DNA from: Candidatus Bathyarchaeota archaeon
Lineage (GTDB): Archaea; Thermoproteota; Bathyarchaeia; Bathyarchaeales; Bathycorpusculaceae
Direction: 5' to 3'
Assembly (NCBI GenBank): GCA_026014745.1
Contig: JAOZHS010000001.1
Location: 62,001-126,000, forward strand
DNA: 64,000 nucleotides
In this document: positions 1 through 8,467 of the stretch, piece by piece
How the letters are laid out: each line of letters opens with the position of its first letter
How positions within the stretch are numbered: position 1 is the stretch's first letter
Translations under genes and position numbers: made by a program
Notes under the pieces: generated by a model
Databases searched by the model: none
The model's input: the letters and a program-made list of their open reading frames with translations, nothing else
What the model was told of the DNA's origin: nothing

Positions 1-817
1 CCACAGCGATGCTGAAGAAAACGCCTAAGCCGTAGTTCCACAGAAAAGTGCCCACAAAAAAGTAAGAGGGAACAATGCCACTGTAATTGGGGTCGCTAAA
101 ATCGCTATGACCGAAAACGGAAAACACGCTTTGACCCAACACAGCTTCAAACCAAAATAAAAAAGATAACAACACTGGCAAGAGGAAGAGGACGAGTTGA
201 GTCAGGATGTGTTTGTAGTTTTTTGGTTTAGAATATATGTAGAAAAGCAGCAGGGGTATAATGATGAAGATTGCGAAGGCTTTTGTGAAAAGTGCGGCTG
301 CAAAGAAGATGCCAGTTAAAAAGAAGTATTTGTCTGAGTTTTTATGGATGGCTAGAATTCCGATGTAGAGGCAGAGTAGGCTCAAAAATAGGCATTGGAC
401 ATCTATGAGGAAGCTTCGGGAAAACACTAGTTCCCAAGGACTCAGAGCAAATAGGGAAGCTGCAAGTAGCCCAGTTGGTTTGCCATAAAAATGTGTGCCG
501 ATTAGACAAACTATCAGAGTACTTCCGAGCGCTAACAGGGTTATTAGTATAACGCCTACGTTTGGGGTTTGACCGAAGAGGCTTAAAAACACAGCCTCAA
601 AGTAGAAGCCTAAAGGCATTTGGTTGATGAGAGTGCCGAAGCTGTTGGTGTAGGGCATGCCCCATTTTAGTACGCCTACCGCGGCTTGGAATTCCCATTG
701 GGTGTCGCCGTTGTAGAGGGGTCCGATGGAGAGGTAGATAAGCACAGTTCCGACTAGAAGGCTTAGGAGGGGGTAGTCTTCGATTAGCAGTTTTTTTAGG
801 TTGGCTCTGCTAAACAT
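1..817 (-). CDS. GT-C type membrane glycosyltransferase (PMT/ArnT-like), C-terminus beyond the window
   Basis: The first ~272 residues are visible, starting at ATG 817, and the frame is open to the window edge. After a short cytoplasmic N-terminus there are repeated hydrophobic segments (first TM about residues 14-32). The first outer loop contains an Asp in the context YNGDTQWEF, in the place where GT-C enzymes keep their catalytic acidic residue. Family knowledge: such enzymes transfer sugars from dolichyl-phosphate carriers to proteins or lipids on the outer membrane face. A second GT-C gene at 17852-19663, a Dol-P-mannose synthase at 19736-20479 and wecB at 6448-7536 give a matching surface-glycosylation context. 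The substrate cannot be read from sequence. Confidence 0.7.
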   Translation of the reverse strand, partial: MFSRANLKKLLIEDYPLLSLLVGTVLIYLSIGPLYNGDTQWEFQAAVGVLKWGMPYTNSFGTLINQMPLGFYFEAVFLSLFGQTPNVGVILITLLALGSTLIVCLIGTHFYGKPTGLLAASLFALSPWELVFSRSFLIDVQCLFLSLLCLYIGILAIHKNSDKYFFLTGIFFAAALFTKAFAIFIIIPLLLFYIYSKPKNYKHILTQLVLFLLPVLLSFLFWFEAVLGQSVFSVFGHSDFSDPNYSGIVPSYFFVGTFLWNYGLGVFFSIAV

Positions 818-993
818 AGAGACCCATAACTAGCTTTTGATACGGTTAGGTGGATAAAACTTTTCGTTAAAAACCGCCCAAATGATTCAGCACAGGGCAT
901 CCGTATACAAAAGCATCAACCAAACCCACAAAACTATAAAAACAAAGACTTGCCGTGTAGAGTAGAATAAAAAAGAAGGTAAGGAAAGGGTCC

Positions 994-1761
994 TTACATG
1001 TTGGCTGCAACTGTTGTTAAGTCTGCCAAATCAATCTTTGCGTCATTGTTGTAGTCTAGTTCAGGGTTGTAGTTGCCCAAGCCTGGGAAAGACCGGAAAC
1101 AACCAAAGACATGCATTAAATCAGCGAGGGTTGGGTGTGGAGACGCGGTGAAACTGAAGGGACTAATTTGGTTAGTGGATGTTGTCATAGAGGTTTCAAC
1201 CCCCTGCAACACATCGACGCCGTCAATGGTTAATGTGAATTGTTTCCAATCGGGGGTTATGCATAGTTGACCGTTGGCTCTTGTTACTATTGGTGTGACT
1301 TCTCGAACGGTGTTTATTGGAGCGCCGTTTTGGTTAAATTCGGTTGTGATTTCGACTTTTTTGATGTTCCAAAGCCCAGTAACATTTACAATGGCATCAT
1401 CTTGCCGTCTAATGGAAAGCAACATTACAAGCCGTGCATTGTAGCTGACAAAGCTATATTGTCCTTCTCCGGTGGGTTTGGTAGCTGGAAACGGCGGCTG
1501 GTTTGACCAGGTTGCATCAACGGTAACCCAGGGTTTAAACACGGGAGGGGGCACGTTAGCGGTTTTTGCGTTAACAGTTATAGAACCTCTATAATTGTCA
1601 GTTCCCCATTGGGTAACTGCACCATGATACCGCATCCAACGTACGATAAGTGGCGGGGGAGTGGAAGTCTCAGTATTTTGTGCAAGCGCTTGAGAAATTA
1701 GTGTCGAAAAACAGCTGGCGGCCAAAATCGTGATAATTATTGTAGCTAACATTTTTCGCAT
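994..1761 (-). CDS. Secreted protein with C-terminal dockerin-like domain
   Basis: An open frame extends to 1818, but ATG 1761 (MRKML...) gives a clean signal peptide ending near ...SQALAQ, so I use it (255 aa). The middle (~30-205) is a probable beta-rich extracellular domain of unknown function. The last ~45 residues look like a dockerin: a leading half (TLADLMHVFG) and then a complete 12-residue calcium loop with D, N, D, D and D at positions 1, 3, 5, 9 and 12 (DYNNDAKIDLAD). There is no C-terminal membrane anchor, so the protein should be free outside the cell unless held by a cohesin. A membrane-anchored cohesin protein is encoded 1.1 kb away at 2884-3678. Confidence 0.72.
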   Translation of the reverse strand: MRKMLATIIITILAASCFSTLISQALAQNTETSTPPPLIVRWMRYHGAVTQWGTDNYRGSITVNAKTANVPPPVFKPWVTVDATWSNQPPFPATKPTGEGQYSFVSYNARLVMLLSIRRQDDAIVNVTGLWNIKKVEITTEFNQNGAPINTVREVTPIVTRANGQLCITPDWKQFTLTIDGVDVLQGVETSMTTSTNQISPFSFTASPHPTLADLMHVFGCFRSFPGLGNYNPELDYNNDAKIDLADLTTVAANM

Positions 1762-1945
1762 TTCATTTCGCCTGCCCCTCTGTAGTCGATTCATCAATAA
1801 AGCATTAACTACCGCCAAAACTTCAGTAAAACCTCAATTTATGTTTATTTTGTCATATTATTGTTTAGTTTTGTTTATTTTTCATTTTTAACATCGATTC
1901 AAGCCGCTTAAAATGGCGAAAAAGAGTTTTTTGATTTTCATAAAA

Positions 1946-1957
1946 GTCTTAAATAAC
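1946..1957 (+). promoter_or_regulatory. TATA-like box for the wHTH/cohesin pair
   Basis: A CTTAAATAA-type sequence lies about 30 bp before ATG 1986, which is the expected archaeal distance to a short-leader start. The 168-bp gap between the divergent dockerin gene (start 1761) and this gene is AT-rich and probably holds both promoters. Confidence 0.4.
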
Positions 1958-1985
1958 CAAATCAAGCAACCTATAACGGAACAAA

Positions 1986-2879
1986 ATGAATCAAGTGCTT
2001 GCTTGCGTCATGGTATTGGCTATTTTGATTCTCCCAGCCCAAACGCACAACGCCTCGGACCACCTTGAATACAACATCCGGTTATATGGTGACGGTTCAG
2101 CAACGTGGAAAATAATCCAAGTAACCGACATAAACACCTCCATCGACGGCATAGACCAGTTCCAGCAAAGACTTCTCGACATCGTTGACTCATCAAAAGA
2201 GGTCACCGCCCGAAGTATGAGTTTAGATTTATCTTCACTAGAGATGAAAACAGACTTACATTGGGAGACCTCTTCCCAAACAGTGCAGTACATTTTCCGA
2301 TGGGTAAACTTTAGCATCATCAAAGAAAACAAAATTATATTCGGCGATGTCCTTACGGACGACTTCTTTTTGGGCTTGTATGGAAACGGCGAATTATACA
2401 TAACCTACCCACAAGAGTACAGCGTTTACGCTACATCATCGCCTCCCGACGAAGAAAACAATGCAATCCAAACATTGCATTGGTACCGAACTCAAGACCT
2501 TCCAACCACGGAGCCAAACATCGAACTTGCAAAAAACAACCCAAGCATCAGTCTATCCATAACAGCCCTGTGGGGAGTCATTGGTGTAACGTCTGCTGCT
2601 ATAGCAGTAGGCGCTTTTACATTTAATTATAGAAAACAAAGAAAAGCAGTCAATCAAAAAGTTGAGCCAGTATGGAAGGAAACACCAAGCAACCAAGAAC
2701 AAATTCTACGACTTCTAAAAACGTCAGGCGGCAGAATTAAACAGTCACAAATCTGCACTGAACTCAAGTTTTCAAGAGCCAAAACAAGTTTACTCTTAAC
2801 AGAGATGGAAAAGAATAACCAAATTAAAAGAGACAAAAAAGGAAAAAACAAACTAGTTTACCTTCAAAATAAAGGGTGA
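1986..2879 (+). CDS. Membrane-anchored winged-helix regulator with an extracellular sensor region
   Basis: 297 aa. Residues 1-20 form a signal peptide or first TM. Residues ~20-190 form an extracellular domain with no recognised family. A single TM lies at ~192-213, followed by basic residues (YRKQRK), so the C-terminus is cytoplasmic. Residues ~232-297 read as a MarR/ArsR-like winged helix (NQEQILRLLKTSGG..., RAKTSLLLTEMEKNN). This layout suggests a one-component sensor that reads an outside signal and binds DNA from the membrane. It ends 4 bp before the cohesin gene, so the two are very likely cotranscribed and may be functionally linked. The sensor ligand and DNA target are unknown. Confidence 0.7.
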   Translation: MNQVLACVMVLAILILPAQTHNASDHLEYNIRLYGDGSATWKIIQVTDINTSIDGIDQFQQRLLDIVDSSKEVTARSMSLDLSSLEMKTDLHWETSSQTVQYIFRWVNFSIIKENKIIFGDVLTDDFFLGLYGNGELYITYPQEYSVYATSSPPDEENNAIQTLHWYRTQDLPTTEPNIELAKNNPSISLSITALWGVIGVTSAAIAVGAFTFNYRKQRKAVNQKVEPVWKETPSNQEQILRLLKTSGGRIKQSQICTELKFSRAKTSLLLTEMEKNNQIKRDKKGKNKLVYLQNKG

Positions 2880-2883
2880 GCTA

Positions 2884-3678
2884 ATGAAAAAAACTATGGT
2901 ACGTTTAATGTTTCTAATACTTCTAACATCAAGCTTCTTCATCCAGGTTGGATTCTCCCAGCCCGCCACGGTTGTAAAAGTTGAACCTTCAACCACATCG
3001 CCGACACTAGGACAACCCTTCACAGTCACCATAACCCTAAACAACGTGCAGAACCTCTACGGGCTAGAGATAAATCTCAACTGGGATTCCAGCGTTTTAG
3101 AAGCAACAAACGTTGAAGCCCACGTTGGCGTAGAATCTTTTGCAGACGGCGTTTTACATGAATCCTCAAATTCGCCGCCAATATTCATCGCCCAAAACAA
3201 CCTCACCCAAAGCGAAGGCGAATACAGATTGGTTGTCACTTCCACCGCACCTGCACAAGCCTTCAGCGGAAGCGGCACCATCGCCAAAATAACCTTCAAA
3301 CCAATTAGCTTAGGAAGTTCAAACCTTGACGTGCAAAGCGAACTCTACGATTATCCCCCCTCAGACAGAGACCCCCGAATATCGATGGCGATTGACCACA
3401 CCCATCAAGACTCAGCTGTGACCGTAACAGAAAACAATGGCGTTACCCAAACAAACGCACCCACATCAGCCGCTAACACCCCATCGCCGACTAATGCATC
3501 TCCAACATCAACTGCACCAACGCCTACAAGCAGCAATCCGATGACAACTGTTGAGCCCCAAAATCAAGACAGCATAAAAATTGGCACTCCAGAAGTCATG
3601 TTGGTGTTGATTGTTTTGGTTGTGCTGTTAATCGTCGTTGGCGTGTTTTTGATGCACAGAAGGAACAGGGCGCATTAG
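2884..3678 (+). CDS. Membrane-anchored cohesin-domain protein
   Basis: 264 aa with a signal peptide at 1-26. Residues ~28-165 match the cohesin pattern: a V-x-V-x-P start, LGQPFTVTITL, then NLYGLEINLNWDSSVLE, and a late GTIAKITFKP strand typical of the cohesin jelly roll. Next comes a Thr/Ser/Pro-rich linker (~178-225), probably O-glycosylated, then one TM (~238-258) and a basic tail (HRRNRAH). The cohesin is therefore displayed on the cell surface. Its start overlaps a GGGTGAG ribosome site formed by the end of the preceding wHTH gene. The dockerin protein encoded at 994-1761 is the obvious candidate partner. That pairing is inferred from position and domain type only. Confidence 0.82.
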   Translation: MKKTMVRLMFLILLTSSFFIQVGFSQPATVVKVEPSTTSPTLGQPFTVTITLNNVQNLYGLEINLNWDSSVLEATNVEAHVGVESFADGVLHESSNSPPIFIAQNNLTQSEGEYRLVVTSTAPAQAFSGSGTIAKITFKPISLGSSNLDVQSELYDYPPSDRDPRISMAIDHTHQDSAVTVTENNGVTQTNAPTSAANTPSPTNASPTSTAPTPTSSNPMTTVEPQNQDSIKIGTPEVMLVLIVLVVLLIVVGVFLMHRRNRAH

Positions 3679-3837
3679 TCGTGTTGCTTGAAGGTCGCAA
3701 AAGGGGCAAGTCTCAGGTATATTTAGGGTATGGTTGAGGGCTCTTTCGTTGGGTTATCACTAGCAAACCCTAAAAAAGCTCTTCTGCTATACTTGTTGAA
3801 CCCCACAAAAAGAAAAGGGATTGGGAGGGAGCAAGCG

Positions 3838-4404
3838 TTGGCAACAAAAATTAGCACTCTGGACTTCTGCTACGAGAACAGCATGGTTAAAATTGTCGCT
3901 AACCGCAACTGCCCCGAAATAAAACTTGCCGGCTTAAACGTTGGACCCTATGACGAAGGCAACGAATACGAAGCCTACTTCTGGATAGCCAAAATCCTCG
4001 CCGAAGCAGGCATGGTGCATTTCCGCGAAGAAGACATCCTCGACGCCACCAAACTCTTTAAGGCACAATGGAAAGAAGGTGTCCAAATCCCCGGGCAAAT
4101 CAACGAGTTACCAGAAGACTTCTACCCTAAACTCCGCCGATTCCTCCGAGACCTAAAAGAGCAAGCTGCCCAATCTCAGCAGTCAGAGAAATACCAAGAA
4201 TATGACCGAGCCAAACAACTCGCTCGCGACATCACTAACTCGCGGCTTAAAAAAATCGTCTCACTCTCCGCAGCGCCAGCCCAAACCGATCAATTCCTCA
4301 AAAGGATGACCCACGAAGAAAAAATCGTCTATGAACAACTTGTCAAAATCATAGCTGAGTGGAAAGCTAAAATCTTAGAAAACGGGGAGAAACAACTTGG
4401 CTAA
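3838..4404 (+). CDS. gins23: GINS complex subunit Gins23 (Psf2/Psf3 type)
   Basis: Component of the CMG-like replicative helicase (Cdc45/RecJ-MCM-GINS). The order is the small B domain first, then the alpha-helical A domain, which is the Gins23 arrangement. The signature stretch NVGPYDEGNEYEAYFW lies at the A-domain entry. The open frame reaches back to ATG 3730, but the TTG at 3838 has a strong GGGAGGGA ribosome site 7 nt upstream and gives 188 aa, close to the family size, so I choose TTG. Its end overlaps the mcm start by 8 bp, so the two helicase components are translationally coupled. The partner Gins51 is at 15902-16543. Confidence 0.85.
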   Translation: MATKISTLDFCYENSMVKIVANRNCPEIKLAGLNVGPYDEGNEYEAYFWIAKILAEAGMVHFREEDILDATKLFKAQWKEGVQIPGQINELPEDFYPKLRRFLRDLKEQAAQSQQSEKYQEYDRAKQLARDITNSRLKKIVSLSAAPAQTDQFLKRMTHEEKIVYEQLVKIIAEWKAKILENGEKQLG

Positions 4405-6433
4405 CGCTCAGCTAACTATTGACCCTCAACAACGGTTTCAGGAATTTTTCAAAAAAGAGAAGTACCGCCAACGCATCGCCCAGTTAGCCATCACAGGCAA
4501 GGGTTCCGTGACTATTGATTTTGAGGAGCTCTACGGGTTTGACCAAGCCTTAGCTGAACAACTCCTAAACAAACCCGAAGAATACCTCTTGCATGCAGGT
4601 AAAGGCGCCTATGAGCAGCTACGCATTGAAGATGTTGAGTACGCGGAGAAAATCGAGAAAGTCATCGTCCGCATTGTGGCGTTACTGGGTAAAGAGCAAC
4701 TACGCAGACTCGGCTCCAAAAACATGGCTAAACTCGTCATGGTTGAAGGCATCGTGGTCCGCGCCACACCCGTGCGGCCCATGGTGCAGATTGCAGCCTT
4801 CAAATGCAAGCGCTGCGGCACCATGAACCAAGTTGAACAAACAGGTCAGTTCCTCAAAGCTCCCGCAATATGCATGGCACCCGACTGCGGCAGAGACGGC
4901 CCGTTTGAGTTTGCTCAAGAAGAATCCACCTTCATCGACAGCCAAGATTTGCGTTTGCAGGAAAAACCCGAAGACCTCCCCCCAGGACAACTTCCCCGAA
5001 CACTAGCGGTGAAGCTGATAGGAGACGAAATTGTGGATCAAGCCCGCCCCGGCGACCACGTGTCGCTTGTTGGCATCGTCCGCGCGTTTGCGCCGTCAAT
5101 GATGGGGCTAGGCAAACTCCGAACATTCATCCTACAACTCGACGCTAACTCCATCGAGGTTTTAGGCAAAGAACCCGAAACCTCTCCGCCTACACCTGAA
5201 GAAGAAGCAAAGATCCTCGAATTAGCCCGAGACCCCGAAGTGCACAAGAAAATCCGAAACTCCATTGCACCATCTATCTTTGGTAATGAACACCTAAAAG
5301 AAGCCGTCATGTACCTGCTGTTCGGCGGCGTCTCAAGAAGTCTACCCGACATGACTATCAGAGGCGAAATGAACGCCCTTATCATCGGTGACCCAGGTAC
5401 CGCCAAATCACAGATGCTTCAATACGTTTCCCGTATTGCACCCCGAGGGCTCTACACCTCAGGCAGAGGAACCACCGCCGCAGGCTTAACCGCCGCCGTT
5501 GTCCGCGAAAAAGGCGGCTCAATGTCACTGGAAGCAGGCGCACTCGTCTTAGCCGACAAGGGAATCGCCTGCATCGACGAAATGGACAAAATGCGTCCCG
5601 AAGACCGAGTTGCCATCCACGAAGCCATGGAACAGCACACAGTCTCCGTCGCCAAAGGAGGCATCGTCGCAACCCTCAACGCCCGCACCGCCGTGCTGGC
5701 AGCCGCCAACCCCTCACTGGGCAGATATGAGCCTAACCGTACCGTAGCAGAGAACGTTCCCTTACCCGTCACAATCCTCTCCCGTTTTGACCTCATATTC
5801 GTCTTACGAGACGTGCCCAACAAGGAAGCAGACGGCAAAATGTCACGGCACATACTAGAAATCCACCGCCGAGGCATAACACCCACTGAAGCACCCGTAG
5901 ACGCCGAGTTACTGCGCAAATACGTCAGCTACGCCAAAATGGTTAAACCTGAACTAAGCGAAGAATCCCTCAAGGCACTTAGCGACTTTTACTTAGCTAT
6001 GCGTTCAGCCAGCGAAACCGAGGGCTCACCCGTCGCCATCACCGCCCGACAGTTAGAATCGCTTGTGCGTATTGCGGAGGCACGTGCACGGGTAGCTTTG
6101 CGCCCCACTGTAACTGCAGAAGACGCCGCCGCAGCTATCACTATCATGAAGCGATCGCTTGAAGAAGTCGGCATCGACTTGTCATCTTACAAGATGGATA
6201 TTGACTTAATCATGACGGGTCGCCCCAAGAGCATCCGCGACCGCTTAGGCGTTGTCATCTCAACGATTATGGAGATGGAGAAAGTCACCGGCATCGTGGA
6301 GAAAGATAAGCTAGTTGCCGAGTTAGAGACTAAGCATAAGATTCCAAGGGGCGAAGTGGAACGTATGGTCAGCCAGTTGCTGCGTGAAGGCACCATTTAT
6401 GAGCCGCGTGAAGGATGCCTAAAGAAAACTTAA
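4397..6433 (+). CDS. mcm: Replicative DNA helicase MCM
   Basis: 678 aa from a TTG start with GGGGAG 7 nt upstream. Domains: N-terminal helical region (1-~110); OB fold with a zinc finger (two CxxC-type pairs, CKRC and CMAPDC, ~137-165); AAA+ domain with Walker A GDPGTAKS (~330), Walker B CIDEMDK (~391) and arginine-finger motif SRFDLIF (~461); and a C-terminal winged helix (~600-678). The length is normal and there is no intein. It unwinds DNA 3' to 5' as a hexamer at the fork. It overlaps gins23 upstream, and its 3' end runs close to wecB. Confidence 0.97.
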   Translation: MANAQLTIDPQQRFQEFFKKEKYRQRIAQLAITGKGSVTIDFEELYGFDQALAEQLLNKPEEYLLHAGKGAYEQLRIEDVEYAEKIEKVIVRIVALLGKEQLRRLGSKNMAKLVMVEGIVVRATPVRPMVQIAAFKCKRCGTMNQVEQTGQFLKAPAICMAPDCGRDGPFEFAQEESTFIDSQDLRLQEKPEDLPPGQLPRTLAVKLIGDEIVDQARPGDHVSLVGIVRAFAPSMMGLGKLRTFILQLDANSIEVLGKEPETSPPTPEEEAKILELARDPEVHKKIRNSIAPSIFGNEHLKEAVMYLLFGGVSRSLPDMTIRGEMNALIIGDPGTAKSQMLQYVSRIAPRGLYTSGRGTTAAGLTAAVVREKGGSMSLEAGALVLADKGIACIDEMDKMRPEDRVAIHEAMEQHTVSVAKGGIVATLNARTAVLAAANPSLGRYEPNRTVAENVPLPVTILSRFDLIFVLRDVPNKEADGKMSRHILEIHRRGITPTEAPVDAELLRKYVSYAKMVKPELSEESLKALSDFYLAMRSASETEGSPVAITARQLESLVRIAEARARVALRPTVTAEDAAAAITIMKRSLEEVGIDLSSYKMDIDLIMTGRPKSIRDRLGVVISTIMEMEKVTGIVEKDKLVAELETKHKIPRGEVERMVSQLLREGTIYEPREGCLKKT

Positions 6434-6447
6434 AAGAGGAAAACAAT

Positions 6448-7536
6448 GTGAAGCCTATTGTAGTTGTCACGGGAACCAGACCAGAAATCATAAAGATGGC
6501 ACCAATCCTGCGCGCCCTTAAAACTGCAGGGTTACCCAGCGTGTTTGTTCATTGTGGGCAACATTACGACTACAGTATGGCGCAGCAATTTATAGAAAAC
6601 CTTGAACTAACTGCCCCTGATTGCTGGATAAAAATTGAAGGTTCCTCGCCTGGAGCTCAAACGTCAGAAATAATGGCCAAAATGGATGAGCTTATAGGAA
6701 AAGTTGATCCTGCAATTGTGCTTGTGGAAGGCGACACCAACACCGTCTTGGCCGCTGCATTAGCTGCCAACAAGCGCAGCATACCTATTGGGCATATAGA
6801 AGCGGGTCTGCGCAGTTTTGATTTGCGTATGCCCGAGGAACATAACCGCCGCTTAACCGACCATATCTCTGAGTTTTTATTTGCGCCAACGGAGAGAGCA
6901 AAGTCAAATTTGGTTTCAGAGAATGTTTGGGGCAAAATTCACCTTACAGGAAACACCGCCATCGACGCTGTAACCCAACACCTCCCCCTAGCAGAAAAAA
7001 AATCAACTATGATGCAGCAGATCCCATTCAGAACTTACGCGTTGGCAACGGCGCATCGAGCAGAAAACGTCGATGACCTCAACGTATTGGAGTCATTTAT
7101 GGAAGTATTTGAGAAGTCCCCGCTTCCAATCGTTTACCCCATGCATCCACGTACCCGAAAACGCCTCCAAGAAAATAACCTGCTTGCTAAAATCACAGCA
7201 ATGAAGAACGTGCTGATTTTGCCGCCGCTGGGCTACTTGGATTTTCTGGTTTTAATGAAACACAGCCGTTTGATCATTACGGATTCTGGCGGCATTCAAG
7301 AGGAAGCCACCGCGCCAAGCATTAGAAAACCTGTGTTGGTAATTCGGTTGTCTACGGAGCGTCAGGAAGCCGTGGAAGCAGGGTTTGCTCGGGTGGTTGG
7401 AACAGATAAAGCCAAGATTTTAGAGGCAATACAGCAAACCATAGAAACTAAAGAGATGCTGTCCTCTACTTCGCCATTTGGGGACGGCAAAGCCGCCGAA
7501 AAAACTGTTGCGATAATAAAGGAAAGTTTGGTTTAA
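6448..7536 (+). CDS. wecB: UDP-N-acetylglucosamine 2-epimerase (non-hydrolysing)
   Basis: Interconverts UDP-GlcNAc and UDP-ManNAc for surface polysaccharides or N-glycans. Family motifs are in order: GTRPEIIKMAP near the N-terminus, CGQHYDYSMA, EGDTNTVLAA, GHIEAGLRSFD with MPEEHNRRLTD, TAHRAENVD, and the nucleotide-binding ITDSGGIQEEA near 290. The open frame begins at ATG 6415 inside mcm, but GTG 6448 has a GAGG site 8 nt upstream and starts right at the first beta strand (VKPIVVVTGTRP), so it is preferred (362 aa). It probably belongs to the same transcript as mcm, though the functional link is with the glycosyltransferases elsewhere in the window. Confidence 0.93.
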   Translation: MKPIVVVTGTRPEIIKMAPILRALKTAGLPSVFVHCGQHYDYSMAQQFIENLELTAPDCWIKIEGSSPGAQTSEIMAKMDELIGKVDPAIVLVEGDTNTVLAAALAANKRSIPIGHIEAGLRSFDLRMPEEHNRRLTDHISEFLFAPTERAKSNLVSENVWGKIHLTGNTAIDAVTQHLPLAEKKSTMMQQIPFRTYALATAHRAENVDDLNVLESFMEVFEKSPLPIVYPMHPRTRKRLQENNLLAKITAMKNVLILPPLGYLDFLVLMKHSRLIITDSGGIQEEATAPSIRKPVLVIRLSTERQEAVEAGFARVVGTDKAKILEAIQQTIETKEMLSSTSPFGDGKAAEKTVAIIKESLV

Positions 7537-8303
7537 GAAATATAGGTAGTTTTCTTGTCTTCCTGTTTGCGGGTTTCTTCAGCTTGTACGGCACGTTTCT
7601 CTTCGATTTGCTGAAGGCGTGCGACCATGGATTCGGCGCGGGATATTTCGTCATTGAGTCCTGTCAGGTCTAAGTCAAAGTTAAAGGTTGACGCGAGGAC
7701 TTCTAGCACACTTTTGGCTGCTAAGGGGTCAGGTAAGTAGCCGCGTGTTTCGCCAAGCAGACAGAGAGCTTCGACTTTTTTGAATTTCGCCAATCCAAGG
7801 ATTAAGCCTGCTGTGCCAACGATGGGACTGCCTGATGCGCTTAGTGTTGCGCCTGCGTCGAGGGCTTTGTGGATTATGTCTTGGTTGGTTGCGGCTATGT
7901 AGACTTTGGGTTTTTCTTTGGGTTCCATACGGTAGCCACCAATGGTGGCGATGGTTTTGACACTGTGCTTTTCAGAAAAGTCTAGCATACAATCGGCAAT
8001 TTCGTATTGACCCTCAATGGTTTGACTTTGGCTATCGCCGGTGAAAAGGATTATGTCGTTTCCTTTGGGGTTCTGGTAATAGTAGAAGGAGCCGCGGAGA
8101 AGCCGCACGTTGCCTTTCTTGTTAACGAGTACGAAGTAGGGGAAGTGAGGCGAGTAAAGGTAAGCGAATTTTTTGGCTTTGAGTTGTTTAACGAGGTAGC
8201 GTAAAGCTATTTTGCCGACTAACCCCAAGCCAGGGAGACCTTCAATGAGAACAGGATTGTTAGGTTGGATTTGAGCGAATTCTTTGATGTAAGTTTCTTT
8301 CAT
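7533..8303 (-). CDS. PAC2-family protein (proteasome-assembly-chaperone fold)
   Basis: 256 aa. The N-terminal NPVLIEGLPGLGLVGKIA and the later TIGGY and SGSPIVGTAGLILGLA segments are typical of archaeal PAC2 proteins. The C-terminal ~45 residues are a charged coiled coil. Eukaryotic PAC2 helps assemble the proteasome alpha ring, but the archaeal role is not established. Its ATG overlaps the nop10 stop as ATGA, so it is the last gene of the rpl44e-rps27e-eIF2alpha-nop10-PAC2 operon, an arrangement seen in many archaea. It meets wecB tail to tail with a 4-bp overlap. Confidence 0.88.
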   Translation of the reverse strand: MKETYIKEFAQIQPNNPVLIEGLPGLGLVGKIALRYLVKQLKAKKFAYLYSPHFPYFVLVNKKGNVRLLRGSFYYYQNPKGNDIILFTGDSQSQTIEGQYEIADCMLDFSEKHSVKTIATIGGYRMEPKEKPKVYIAATNQDIIHKALDAGATLSASGSPIVGTAGLILGLAKFKKVEALCLLGETRGYLPDPLAAKSVLEVLASTFNFDLDLTGLNDEISRAESMVARLQQIEEKRAVQAEETRKQEDKKTTYIS

Positions 8304-8467
8304 TGTTCTTGGCTCCTTTTCATAGCCATGCGGTATTTGAGGTATTTATCATCAGGAGAAAACTTTGCTGGATGAGGAATATGCACGGCGCCTCCGCATG
8401 TTGGGCACGTGCTCTTGTTAAGAGTGTACCGCTCGCATTTTACGCATTTGCGCAGTTGCCAAACCAA
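8300..8467 (-). CDS. nop10: H/ACA RNP protein Nop10
   Basis: 55 aa. Reading the complement from TTG 8467 gives MVWQLRKCVKCERYTL, then CPTCGG, then HPAKFSPDDKYLKYR: the Nop10 zinc-binding pairs (CxxC...CxxC) followed by the conserved C-terminal helix. Nop10 supports Cbf5 in guide-RNA-directed pseudouridylation. The start TTG follows the eIF2alpha stop without any gap (stop 8468-8470), with AAGGGA upstream inside eIF2alpha. Its stop overlaps the PAC2 start, so translation through the operon is tightly coupled. Confidence 0.93.
   Translation of the reverse strand: MVWQLRKCVKCERYTLNKSTCPTCGGAVHIPHPAKFSPDDKYLKYRMAMKRSQEQ

Noticed and set aside
5452-5919. 155-residue minus-strand frame inside mcm
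   Set aside because: It mirrors the AAA+ region of mcm; Ser/Arg-rich shadow translation with no family features.
7533-7536. Frameshift at the wecB/PAC2 junction
   Set aside because: The two genes simply converge with a 4-bp overlap; both ends match family lengths.
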